A stretch of DNA of 33,128 bases from a virus, in the IMG/VR virus record IMGVR_UViG_3300042888_000552, positions 1 to 33,128 of that record; one strand, 5' to 3'. The notes under the pieces were generated by a model. The model did no database searches. It saw only the letters and a list, made by a program, of their open reading frames with translations, and was not told where the DNA came from. The translations under genes were made by a program, and so were the position numbers. How positions within the stretch are numbered: the stretch's first letter is position 1; the number at the start of each line of letters is the position of its first letter. Shown here piece by piece: positions 1 through 7,911 of the stretch.

Positions 1-2016
1 TTACAGAGCATTGATTACAAGGACTGGTTCATCAATCAGAAGAGAGTTCCACAAAAAGACTCAGATGAGTATAAAGCATTCTATGCTTTTCACAAACAAC
101 TGTGCATTGATGGTTGTACAATGGGAGGAGTATATATTAATCCTTTTCTATATTGGCATTTAAACTTCTGGAATACAGAGGTGGATATTATAGATGAGAG
201 AGGAAGAATATCACAGAAATATGCTAATCCATACTTACGTGATAATGAGTGGATTATAACAAACGAAATAGATAGAGCACATAACGAAAAGAAAGGCCTG
301 GTGATACTAGGCATTCGTCGTTTAGCTAAGAGTGTAATTGAGAGTTCCTACATAGGTCATGGGGCTACATTTGACGAAAACTCTCAAAACATTATCGCAG
401 GATTGAATGCTCCCGATATAAAGCTTATTACAGATAAGATAGATAAAGGACTTAACTTCTTACCAGAAGCATGGAGATGGCAGAGAGTAGAAGACAACTG
501 GAAAAACCAAGTTACATTAGGGATCAAGACAAAAGCAGGAGAGAGAATCCCCTTTTCTCAGATCCTTATTCGTAACTTAGATGGTGGTAATAATGAAGAG
601 GCTATTGCAGGTACAAAACCAAGAAGACTTATTATTGATGAGATAGGTAAGGGTAATTTTCTTAGAGGACTACAAGCTGCAACACCAGGTTTCACCACAC
701 CATTTGGATGGGGCTGTAGCCCTATACTAACAGGTACAGGTGGAGATATGCAGAACTTCATGGATGCAAAAAGCTTAATGTTTGATGTAGCTAATTTTAA
801 CTTCCTGGAATATAATAGTGCAAAGGATGATCAAAGAATCCATGGACTATTTATTTCTCATAAATATAGAATGGAAGCCAAAGAGCCTTCTTCTTTAGGT
901 GCTTTTTTAGAACAACCAGCAGGTTCAGATTTACATAATGTAAGCATGTTAGTTTCTAATGAAGAAACAGCAGATAAGATTACAAATGACAATCTTGATA
1001 GATTAAAGAAAGCTGGTGATAGATTAGCTTATTTAAAAGAGAAAATGTATTACCCACAAGAAGTGGATGATATATTCTTGAATGAAGATACAAACATATT
1101 TGATATAGAAGCATCTAAACGTCAGAAGACCAGACTTTTAGCACAAGAAAGAACAGGAACACCTGTTATTCTTTATGATGATGGACAGGGAGTGAAACAT
1201 GAGTTTACAGATAAAATGCCTATATCAAACTTCCCTCTTAAAAATAGTGATAACAAAGAAGCTCCTGTAGTGATATATGAGTTTCCAATAGAGAGTCCTC
1301 CTTATGGATTATATGTAGCAGGGATTGACCCTTATAGACAAGGGAAGTCTGCTTATAGCTCATCCTTAGGATCTGTGTATATATACAAACGTATGCATGC
1401 TATATCAGGAGAGAAGTATCAAGATATGTTTGTTGCTAGTTATTGTGCTAGACCAGAGAAGAAAGAAACATGGGAAGAACAAGCTCGTTATCTTATTAAG
1501 TATTATAATGCTAGAGCTCTATGTGAGAATGATGAAATATCTTTTATTGACTACATGATAGCCAAGGGAGATGCACATTATTTAGAGAGACAACCAGATT
1601 GGTTAAAAGAAATAGTTCCAAACACCACAGTTAGAAGGGATTATGGAATACATAGATCTTCTGAAAAGATTAGAGACTTCCTACATGGATGTCTTAAAAA
1701 ATATACAGAAGAAGTTATACATACAGAGAAAGATGCTGAGGATAATATCATTTCTGAAATAAAAGGTATGGCTAAGATATTTGATCCTGTCCTACTTGAA
1801 GAAATGATTCAGTATAATGAATCAGGAAACTTTGATAGAATCATTGCAGCTGAGTTAGCAATAGCACTAGCAATGAAACTAGATCCCATTATGGGAAAAA
1901 TAGGAGGAGAGCAAGATGTAAGGATACAATCAATGTTCACAAAGAATAAAAAAAGCACACTGTTTACAGAAAGCAGATCAATGTTTAACACACCAAAAAA
2001 TAAATTGTTTAGATAA
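1..2016 (+). CDS. terL: Terminase large subunit, 5'-truncated by the window
   Basis: ATP-driven DNA packaging motor and headful nuclease that docks on the portal. The reading frame is open from base 1 with no stop, so the start lies upstream; the visible part is 671 codons. Residue numbers count from base 1. The Walker A-like loop GIRRLAKS is at about 104-111, with alanine where a glycine is usual. Walker B, RRLIIDEIG, is at about 208-216. The C-terminal RNase H-like nuclease shows AGIDPYRQ with Asp443, a second acidic site at Glu509 (ALCEND), and DRIIAAELA with Asp612 and Glu618. It is separated from the portal gene by one base, as expected for a packaging operon. The first ATG in the window (121) lies inside the conserved frame and is not the start. 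The family is clear; assignment to crAss-like phages rests on the neighbours. Confidence 0.93.
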   Translation, partial: LQSIDYKDWFINQKRVPQKDSDEYKAFYAFHKQLCIDGCTMGGVYINPFLYWHLNFWNTEVDIIDERGRISQKYANPYLRDNEWIITNEIDRAHNEKKGLVILGIRRLAKSVIESSYIGHGATFDENSQNIIAGLNAPDIKLITDKIDKGLNFLPEAWRWQRVEDNWKNQVTLGIKTKAGERIPFSQILIRNLDGGNNEEAIAGTKPRRLIIDEIGKGNFLRGLQAATPGFTTPFGWGCSPILTGTGGDMQNFMDAKSLMFDVANFNFLEYNSAKDDQRIHGLFISHKYRMEAKEPSSLGAFLEQPAGSDLHNVSMLVSNEETADKITNDNLDRLKKAGDRLAYLKEKMYYPQEVDDIFLNEDTNIFDIEASKRQKTRLLAQERTGTPVILYDDGQGVKHEFTDKMPISNFPLKNSDNKEAPVVIYEFPIESPPYGLYVAGIDPYRQGKSAYSSSLGSVYIYKRMHAISGEKYQDMFVASYCARPEKKETWEEQARYLIKYYNARALCENDEISFIDYMIAKGDAHYLERQPDWLKEIVPNTTVRRDYGIHRSSEKIRDFLHGCLKKYTEEVIHTEKDAEDNIISEIKGMAKIFDPVLLEEMIQYNESGNFDRIIAAELAIALAMKLDPIMGKIGGEQDVRIQSMFTKNKKSTLFTESRSMFNTPKNKLFR

Positions 2017-2017
2017 C

Positions 2018-4603
2018 ATGGCAATAATTAGATATACCAAAGATGCTACCATAAGGTATGCATACTTAAACATCTTTCCTGATCAGTTCAAAACTGAAAA
2101 AGAAAAAGAAGATGAGAGTTGGATTAAGAATACAATGGACTATTTTTCAAACAAAGCTTATGCTGAATACATTAAGAATAGAGATACATTTGTAAAGAAC
2201 TATGATTTGATGAAAGGAATCCTACGTATGGAGGATTTCTATCAAGAACCAGAAGTTAGAAGTTTTACAGATGTACTTACATCTGATTTAGAACTTCCAG
2301 CTTATGTAAAACATTATTCTATTATTACCACTCCTGTTAATGAGTTAGTAGGAGAGATATCTAAGCGTCCAGATACATTTAGAGTGAAAGCTTTTGATGA
2401 TGACAGTAAAGCAGAAGAACTTCAGTTTAAAACTGACACTCTTCAGCAATATGTAATAAGCCAAGTTAAACAACAATTAATGGCTAAAGCTGCAATGCAA
2501 GGAGAAGAAATTGAACCTGAGCAGTTAGAGCAAATGACAATGGAACAAGTTAAGGATCAATTAGATAGTTATACATCTATTGCTGAGAAATGGGCTAACC
2601 ACGTTCTTACTTGTCAGAAGGCTGATTTTGTACTTAAAGAAAAAAGTGAAGATGCTTTTAGGGATATGTTAGTGTCTGGTAGAGAGTTTTATCATGTATA
2701 TGAAGACAATTCTAAACTTGGATATAATATTGAAGTAGCTAACCCAAAGAACACTTGGTTCCTATCTACACCAGATAGAAAATATATATCAGATCCTACA
2801 GGTAGAGCACAAGGAGCTTACGCTGCTGGTACTGTGCAAGTTATGGAACTTTCAGAAATCATTGAAGCTATACCAGATCTTACCAAAGAAGAAATAGATC
2901 ACTTACGTTCATCTTTACAAGATTACGGACTTATTAATGTTAGAGAATCCAACCTTGGTAATCCCAATGCTCCAGAAGGTATTGATTCTGTAAATTATGA
3001 TACATTTGATCCTTTAGTCTTACAGACTAGAATGATGATTGAATCAGAAATGAAAGAAAACAATGATGGACTTAAAGACTTTTTAGGACTTACTAATAAT
3101 GTAAGTTCATTTGGATATAAATATGTTGTTGTAAGAAGCTACTGGATATCTAAAAAGAAAATAGGAAAACTTATCTATATAGATGAAATGGGGAATGAGC
3201 AATCAACTATAGTTGATGAGTCTTATAAATCAGGAATGATGCCTACACAACAATCATTAGAATGGGGATGGATTAATCAATGGTATCAAGGAATAAAAAT
3301 TGGTCCAGATATCTATCACATCAAACCATTTAAACTTTTATCATATTGTCCTATTATAGGAACAACACATGAGGTTAAGAATACAGAAGCTAAATCACTT
3401 GTTGATTTAATGAAACCTTTCCAAGTAATATATAATGTATGTATGAACCAATTATATAAACTACTTGAGAAAGAAGTTGGTAAGGTTCAACTTATGTCAT
3501 TAAGACATATTCCTATTCCTAAAGATGGAGATGCACAAGATGCTCTTGACATATGGGAAATGGAAGCACGTAATAGAGGGGTAGTATTCATTGATGATAG
3601 TCCAGAAAACCTAAAGAGTCCTAGTTCATTTAATCAATTTACAGCTCTTGATCTTACAAGAACACAAGAGATACAATCTAGATACACATTAGCTCAACAA
3701 GTTAAACTTGAATGTTGGGAACTAGTAGGTATGTCTAAACAACGTATGGGGTCTGTTTCTGCTTCTGAATCAGCTACAGGGACCAACACTGCTATGCAAC
3801 AGAGTTATTCTCAAACAGAGCCTCTTTTTGTGGCTCACGAGTATGTACTTGGACAGTTGTATCAAGCAATCATAGATGCTTCTCTTTATATTGAAAGTGC
3901 TAAGCCACAATCAACATTAAGTTATATTACATCTGAAGGAGAATCTGCATTTGTACAAGTAAATGGAACAGATCTTTCTTTCCGTGATTTGAAAGTGTTC
4001 CTTACTAACAGACCAGAAGACACACAAATGTTTAATGAGCTTAGACAATTGTCTCAAGCTATTATACAGAATGGTGGCACACTTTATGATGTTGTTGAAT
4101 TGTACAGTTCTAAATCACAAAGAGATCTTAAGAAAACATTCAAAGACCTTAGAGATAGACAAATTGCACAACAAGAACAAGCCAACCAGTTGCAACAACA
4201 ACAATTGCAACAACAACAAGAACAAGCACAAGCTCAAATTCAATCTGCGCAACAAATGCAACAAGAGCAACAAGCTCATGATGATTATCAAAGAGAACTT
4301 GATAGACTATCTAAAGAAAAGATTGCTATTATACAAGCTACAGGATTTGGAAACGTTGAAAGTGAAGATGTAAATGCAAATGCTATTCCTGATGTATTAG
4401 AAATGAGCAAACTTACACAAGCTGAAAATAAAGCTAATAAAGATTATGGATTAAAAATGGCTGACATTCAATCTAAGAATAAACAAGCTAGCGATAAAAT
4501 GTCTATAGAAAAAGAGAAATTAGCAGTGCAAAGAGAAAATATGGCAAATGATTTAGCTGTTGCTAAAGAAAATGCTAAAGGACGTAATAACAAAAAAGGT
4601 TAA
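2018..4603 (+). CDS. Portal protein, crAss-like, with long Gln-rich C-terminus
   Basis: Dodecameric ring at the unique capsid vertex through which DNA enters and leaves. The protein is 861 aa, in the size range of crAss-like portals and larger than most podovirus portals. The N-terminal half is mixed alpha/beta with EVRSFTDVLTSDLELPAY and the wing/stem region. From about residue 717 to 766 there is a run dominated by Gln (for example LQQQQLQQQQEQ), followed to the C-terminus by charged heptad-like helix (KADIQ, SIEKEKLAVQRE). That suggests a long helical barrel or coiled coil projecting into the head. The gene starts one base after terL stops, which points to co-translation. No Shine-Dalgarno is visible. 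Identification rests on position between terL and scaffold/MCP, on size, and on overall resemblance to crAss-like portals. Confidence 0.88.
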   Translation: MAIIRYTKDATIRYAYLNIFPDQFKTEKEKEDESWIKNTMDYFSNKAYAEYIKNRDTFVKNYDLMKGILRMEDFYQEPEVRSFTDVLTSDLELPAYVKHYSIITTPVNELVGEISKRPDTFRVKAFDDDSKAEELQFKTDTLQQYVISQVKQQLMAKAAMQGEEIEPEQLEQMTMEQVKDQLDSYTSIAEKWANHVLTCQKADFVLKEKSEDAFRDMLVSGREFYHVYEDNSKLGYNIEVANPKNTWFLSTPDRKYISDPTGRAQGAYAAGTVQVMELSEIIEAIPDLTKEEIDHLRSSLQDYGLINVRESNLGNPNAPEGIDSVNYDTFDPLVLQTRMMIESEMKENNDGLKDFLGLTNNVSSFGYKYVVVRSYWISKKKIGKLIYIDEMGNEQSTIVDESYKSGMMPTQQSLEWGWINQWYQGIKIGPDIYHIKPFKLLSYCPIIGTTHEVKNTEAKSLVDLMKPFQVIYNVCMNQLYKLLEKEVGKVQLMSLRHIPIPKDGDAQDALDIWEMEARNRGVVFIDDSPENLKSPSSFNQFTALDLTRTQEIQSRYTLAQQVKLECWELVGMSKQRMGSVSASESATGTNTAMQQSYSQTEPLFVAHEYVLGQLYQAIIDASLYIESAKPQSTLSYITSEGESAFVQVNGTDLSFRDLKVFLTNRPEDTQMFNELRQLSQAIIQNGGTLYDVVELYSSKSQRDLKKTFKDLRDRQIAQQEQANQLQQQQLQQQQEQAQAQIQSAQQMQQEQQAHDDYQRELDRLSKEKIAIIQATGFGNVESEDVNANAIPDVLEMSKLTQAENKANKDYGLKMADIQSKNKQASDKMSIEKEKLAVQRENMANDLAVAKENAKGRNNKKG

Positions 4604-4608
4604 AAAAC

Positions 4609-4628
4609 TTCTTCTCTTCGGAGGAGAA
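4609..4628. other. Stable cUUCGg hairpin after the portal gene
   Basis: An 8-bp inverted repeat with one G-U pair closes a TTCG tetraloop on the C-G pair that makes this loop exceptionally stable. It begins five bases after the portal stop. On the + strand no T-run follows (the sequence continues AAAATATATT), so it is not a standard + strand terminator. In the opposite direction the hairpin would be followed by GTTTTTT and would look like an intrinsic terminator. A role in protecting or delimiting the 3' end of the packaging mRNA is possible. Confidence 0.6.
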
Positions 4629-4682
4629 AAATATATTAATGCTATATTATCAAGAAAATTGGATTACATTGACTCATAACAC

Positions 4683-4713
4683 TTTGATATTAGAAACTCT
4701 TATTATACATTTA
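4683..4713 (+). promoter_or_regulatory. Bacteroidota-type promoter upstream of the scaffold gene
   Basis: TTTG (4683-4686), a 19-base spacer and TACATTTA (4706-4713) match the Bacteroidota -33/-7 pattern TTTG...TAnnTTTG except for the last base. It sits 34 bases before the scaffold ATG and is followed by the leader containing TAAACCAA (4721-4728). The same last-base A and the continuation TTTAC(A/C)CTAA recur in the promoter at 18036-18067. It would start a transcript for scaffold and MCP. Confidence 0.6.
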
Positions 4714-4746
4714 CACTAAATAAACCAAACAAAAATACAACTACAT

Positions 4747-5994
4747 ATGGCTGATAATTTAGATAACTTTAGTATCCAGGGTACTATGGAAATGGGAATG
4801 GGCAACCAGGAACTATTAAATGACTTATATTCTCCTGAAACATCAACTTCTAATCCAGAAGATGTTACCGCTATCATTGATGAAGCAACTCCTCCTACTG
4901 CACCTGCTAAACCAGATGTACCAAAAGGTAAGGATATAGTTCCTCCTAAAAACGTTGATGGTAAAACAGATGAAGAAAAACTAGAAGGGCAATCAATGAT
5001 TTCTGATTTCCTAAGTGATAGTGATGATGAAGAAGAAGAAGATGCTCCAGTATTAAAACTTGCAAAATCTGCAAGTATTAATAATACTGAGGAAGCAGAT
5101 GATGAACCACAAGGAACACAATTCACTGCACTTGCTAATGACTTATATAAATTAGGTGTATTTACATCTGATGATGATGAGCAAGAACCAGTAAACACTG
5201 CAGAAGAGTTTCTAGAAAGATTCAATGATGAAAAGAAAAAAGGTGCTAGTGAAATTGTTCAAAATTTCATAGGACAATTTGGAGAAGATTACCAAGAAGC
5301 TTTTGATGCCATATTTGTAAAAGGAGTTAATCCTAAAGAATATTTCACTACATATAATAATGTTGTTGGATTTGCTGAAATGGATTTATCTGATGAGAAT
5401 AACCAAGTTAGAATAATGAAACAAGCATTAACTAATCAAGGATTTGAATCAGAAGATATAGAAACAGAAATCGAAAGATTAAAAAATTACGGTGATTTAG
5501 AAAGTGTTGCTACTAGAAACCATAAAGTATTGGTTAAAAAAGAAGCAGCAAAGTTACAAGATCTAGAATCTAAGTCTGAAGCTGAGTTACAACAAAAAGC
5601 TCAAGTCAGAAATCAGTACATAAATAATGTGCAAACCATCTTACAAGATAAGGTGAAAGCAAAAGAGTTTGATGGTATCCCTATCAATCCAAAATTAGCA
5701 ACAGAACTACAAGACTTCTTATTAGTTGATAAGTGGAAAACTCCTTCAGGAGAAACTTTAACTGATTTTGATCGTGCCATATTGGATTTAAAAAGACCAG
5801 AGAATCACGCACAGAAAGTTAAAATAGGTCTTCTTTTAAAAATGTTAGAAAAAGATCCTACATTATCAACCATACAAAGAACAGGTGTTACGAAAAAATC
5901 TAATGAACTGTTTGGAGAAGTTGCAAGACAAGTTACTAAAGCTAAAACAACTGGAGCCACTGGTGGTTCTAATCCAAAATCATGGTTTTCATAA
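4747..5994 (+). CDS. Putative capsid scaffolding protein
   Basis: Probable internal scaffold on which the MCP assembles. The evidence is its place directly before the MCP gene and its composition: a 415-aa soluble, strongly acidic protein. The first 150 residues are low-complexity, with Pro/Thr stretches and an Asp/Glu cluster (DSDDEEEEDAP, about residues 91-102). The middle and C-terminal parts are helical and charged (TEIERLKNYGDLESV, KSEAELQQKAQVRNQY). The end is basic (KKSNELFGEVARQVTKAK) and would suit docking to the inner shell. No protease motif is seen. A promoter lies just upstream, so scaffold and MCP may be expressed more strongly than terL and portal. The MCP ATG follows 28 bases after the stop. 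It resembles the protein found at this place in other crAss-like phages; the scaffold role is inferred. Confidence 0.72.
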   Translation: MADNLDNFSIQGTMEMGMGNQELLNDLYSPETSTSNPEDVTAIIDEATPPTAPAKPDVPKGKDIVPPKNVDGKTDEEKLEGQSMISDFLSDSDDEEEEDAPVLKLAKSASINNTEEADDEPQGTQFTALANDLYKLGVFTSDDDEQEPVNTAEEFLERFNDEKKKGASEIVQNFIGQFGEDYQEAFDAIFVKGVNPKEYFTTYNNVVGFAEMDLSDENNQVRIMKQALTNQGFESEDIETEIERLKNYGDLESVATRNHKVLVKKEAAKLQDLESKSEAELQQKAQVRNQYINNVQTILQDKVKAKEFDGIPINPKLATELQDFLLVDKWKTPSGETLTDFDRAILDLKRPENHAQKVKIGLLLKMLEKDPTLSTIQRTGVTKKSNELFGEVARQVTKAKTTGATGGSNPKSWFS

Positions 5995-6022
5995 CAATTA
6001 ATAATTAATAAATTTAAATAAA

Positions 6023-7588
6023 ATGGCATTACAAACAATCCCTGGGTTAACAGGTTTTACGTATGCACGTGTAGCGTCTATGGACAAACGTGCGGTTGGT
6101 AAACTTACAGACTCAAATCACTTAGAGAGTTTTCACTCTACTGAGCCTGCTGATTATGATAAAAAGATCATCTCTTTATATACACAGAGCTCATTGTATA
6201 GTAACGACTTCTTGGACATGATCAACAAAAGCACACCTTATTACATTGATAATAATAGTGATGCATGGAAATGGCAAGTAGCAGTTCCTTACAAATTCCC
6301 AAAAATTATTGATGTTCCTAACTTCACAACAGACATCCTTTCTGGTTCTGGTAAAGTTGGTATTGATGGTCAAGAATTTCAATTAGTATTAGATACTAAT
6401 GAATTCTCTAAAAATGCTATCGTATCTGTAGGTACTCGTCAGTATGGTCCACGTTTCTATGTTGTTAAAGATCCTTTACCATGGAACATGGGATTCTTGT
6501 ATTCATTCACTCTTGTGACTGATAACCCAACTGTTGATTTTGTTAATCCTTTGTTCTTGCAACATGGTATTGAACTAGAATTAGTTGATGCTGCAATTGG
6601 AGAATTTGATCAAGACTTATTAGGTCTTCCTCGTTTGGGTGAGCAAATTACAATGTTTGAATCATTAGGTTCTGCATATGGATATGAGCACAAAATCACT
6701 GAATGGGCTGATGACAAAATGATGAAAGATGCTTCAGGTAAATCTCTTGACATCTTGGTATATGCTCCACAAAGACGTAACCAATTGCCACTTACTCGTA
6801 ACGATGTTAAATGGGAACCGTTCATTGAGTTCTGGATGCGTAAATCTATGCTTGAGCTTAAAGTTAAACGTATGATTTGGGCTAAACCAGGTACAGTTAA
6901 AACTAATGGTTCTAAACAAGAAGTTAAACGTACATCTGCTGGTGTTTATCACAGAATGCGTAACAACGGTAACCTTGTTCAATACAACAGAGGTGAATTC
7001 TCTGCTAACTTGATTCGTTCAGTTTTTGGAGATTTGTTCTACAGAAGAGTGGATGTAAAAGACAGACGTGTTAAAATGTACACTAATGAAGCTGGATTCG
7101 ATGTATTCCAACAAGCTTTGAAAACAGATGCATTAAACTCTGGTCTTACATTTATGGCAGATTCTGGAAACAGATATATGCAAGGTGAAGGACAACACAT
7201 CACTTACAACTTTGCATTTGATGCAATGGTTACACGTGAGACTGGTCGTGTTGAATTGATTCACTTAAAAGAATTAGATTTACCACAAACTAACCTAGAG
7301 TTTGGACAAAACAAAAAATCTACTCCTGTATTTATGGTGTTTGATGTTTCTCCAATGGGTGATGGTTCTATGGTGAATAACATTAGAGAAGTACGTATGA
7401 AAGGTGCTCCTTCTATGACTTGGGGTTATATTGATGGAACTCGTCATCACTTAGGTTTTGCTAAATCTCAAGGTATGTCAAGTGCTAACAAATTCCCAGG
7501 ATACGAAATCTGGATGAAAGACAGATGTGATGTATTTATCGAAGATTTGTCAAGAACTGTGTTGATTGAGGAAATCCCACAATTCTAA
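6023..7588 (+). CDS. Major capsid protein, crAss-like
   Basis: Forms the icosahedral shell. It is 521 aa, the usual size for crAss-like MCPs, and I recognise the family from segments such as SLYTQSSLYSNDFLDMI, VGTRQYGPRFYVVKDPLPWN and NLEFGQNKKSTPVFMVFD. The N-terminus carries IPGLTGFTYAR at residues 6-16, a motif that recurs in the gene at 28259. Codon choice differs from the neighbours: about two thirds of arginines are CGT, while surrounding genes use almost only AGA, and AAC and TTG are more frequent. This is what translational selection on a very abundant protein would give. The start is the ATG at 6023 with an A-rich leader (AATTTAAATAAA) and no Shine-Dalgarno. A 323-base non-coding gap follows the stop. 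Confidence 0.93.
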   Translation: MALQTIPGLTGFTYARVASMDKRAVGKLTDSNHLESFHSTEPADYDKKIISLYTQSSLYSNDFLDMINKSTPYYIDNNSDAWKWQVAVPYKFPKIIDVPNFTTDILSGSGKVGIDGQEFQLVLDTNEFSKNAIVSVGTRQYGPRFYVVKDPLPWNMGFLYSFTLVTDNPTVDFVNPLFLQHGIELELVDAAIGEFDQDLLGLPRLGEQITMFESLGSAYGYEHKITEWADDKMMKDASGKSLDILVYAPQRRNQLPLTRNDVKWEPFIEFWMRKSMLELKVKRMIWAKPGTVKTNGSKQEVKRTSAGVYHRMRNNGNLVQYNRGEFSANLIRSVFGDLFYRRVDVKDRRVKMYTNEAGFDVFQQALKTDALNSGLTFMADSGNRYMQGEGQHITYNFAFDAMVTRETGRVELIHLKELDLPQTNLEFGQNKKSTPVFMVFDVSPMGDGSMVNNIREVRMKGAPSMTWGYIDGTRHHLGFAKSQGMSSANKFPGYEIWMKDRCDVFIEDLSRTVLIEEIPQF

Positions 7589-7634
7589 AAATAACAGTAG
7601 TTGCATTGCTTCCCGTTATAGAACAGCATGCATC

Positions 7635-7801
7635 TCTTTTTTCCGAGAAAGATCCCCTCAACTCCTCTCCCTCCTAGAGGGGATTGATCTCAAATATAGA
7701 CAGAACAATATCTAGACAGCGAAAGCAGGATTTAGTTTGGACAGTCTAAGAGTGATGGATTGTGGTGTCCACAGTCGCATTCCATTCAATTGGAACACTC
7801 T
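7635..7801 (+). ncRNA. Candidate structured RNA behind the MCP gene
   Basis: Part of the 7589-7911 gap, which has no credible ORF and is visibly richer in C and G than the coding DNA. Inverted repeats seen by eye: TCTTTT/GAAAGA (7635-7640/7647-7652); ATCCCCTC/GAGGGGAT (7652-7659/7677-7684, 8 bp perfect, pyrimidine-rich 17-base loop); AGAGTG/CACTCT (7749-7754/7796-7801) enclosing ATGGA/TCCAT (7755-7759/7781-7785) and TGTGG/CCACA (7761-7765/7769-7773). An alternative helix TGGACA/TGTCCA (7738-7743/7766-7771) competes with the last ones. No T-run follows any of them, so they are not standard terminators. Whether a discrete RNA is made is unknown; it could be an MCP 3' UTR element. Confidence 0.4.
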
Positions 7802-7806
7802 GCAAG

Positions 7807-7875
7807 GCGGTTTAGTGTAATTGGTAGCATATCGGGCTCATAACCCAATGGCAAGGTTCGAGTCCTTAATCCGCA
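7807..7875 (+). tRNA. tRNA-like gene, anticodon CAT (Met or Ile2), non-canonical
   Basis: A cloverleaf can be drawn. The acceptor pairs 7807-7813 with 7868-7874 (6 of 7 pairs, one T-T mismatch). The D arm is GTGT/GCAT with loop AATTGGTA. The anticodon stem is 7832-7836/7844-7848 with loop CTCATAA, anticodon CAT at 7839-7841. The T loop is TTCGAGT (7857-7863) closed by AAGG/CCTT. The discriminator is A7875 and CCA is not encoded. Oddities: a C-A mismatch in the anticodon stem, only a 4-bp clean T stem, and a single base between acceptor and D stem. It is either a divergent functional tRNA (elongator Met, or Ile2 after C34 modification) or a decaying one. Confidence 0.62.
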
Positions 7876-7911
7876 ACTAAAATAAACCAAAACAATTAAT
7901 TAAACTACATT
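7876..7911 (+). promoter_or_regulatory. Conserved A-rich leader before the 7912 gene
   Basis: The stretch between the tRNA 3' end and the ATG closely matches the leader of the scaffold gene (4714-4746). Both contain ACTAAA, TAAACCAA and CAA, then AACTACAT directly before ATGGC. It lacks a Shine-Dalgarno and probably acts as a translation-initiation leader in a Bacteroidota host. Because it starts exactly where the tRNA ends, tRNA 3' processing would expose it as the new 5' end of the downstream mRNA; that is inference. Confidence 0.5.

Noticed and set aside
4035-4373. 112-aa + strand ORF inside the portal gene
   Set aside because: It is the shifted frame of the CAA repeats of the Gln-rich region, giving Asn-rich low complexity.
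4639-4719. 26-aa ORF with a GGAGG-like sequence upstream
   Set aside because: It overlaps the promoter at 4683-4713, has no recognisable protein pattern, and the GGAGG belongs to the UUCG hairpin. The other genes here do not use Shine-Dalgarno sequences.
4716-5225. 169-aa minus-strand ORF opposite the scaffold gene, and other long minus-strand ORFs (for example 23985-24746)
   Set aside because: Ser-rich or low-complexity mirrors of the + strand codons, without leaders, and overlapping well supported genes. I see no minus-strand gene in the window.
7736-7801. A second tRNA in the 7736-7801 hairpin region
   Set aside because: The closing helix spans only about 55 bases, and the TTCAAT loop is six bases between TCCA and TGGA, so no cloverleaf with a proper anticodon arm fits.
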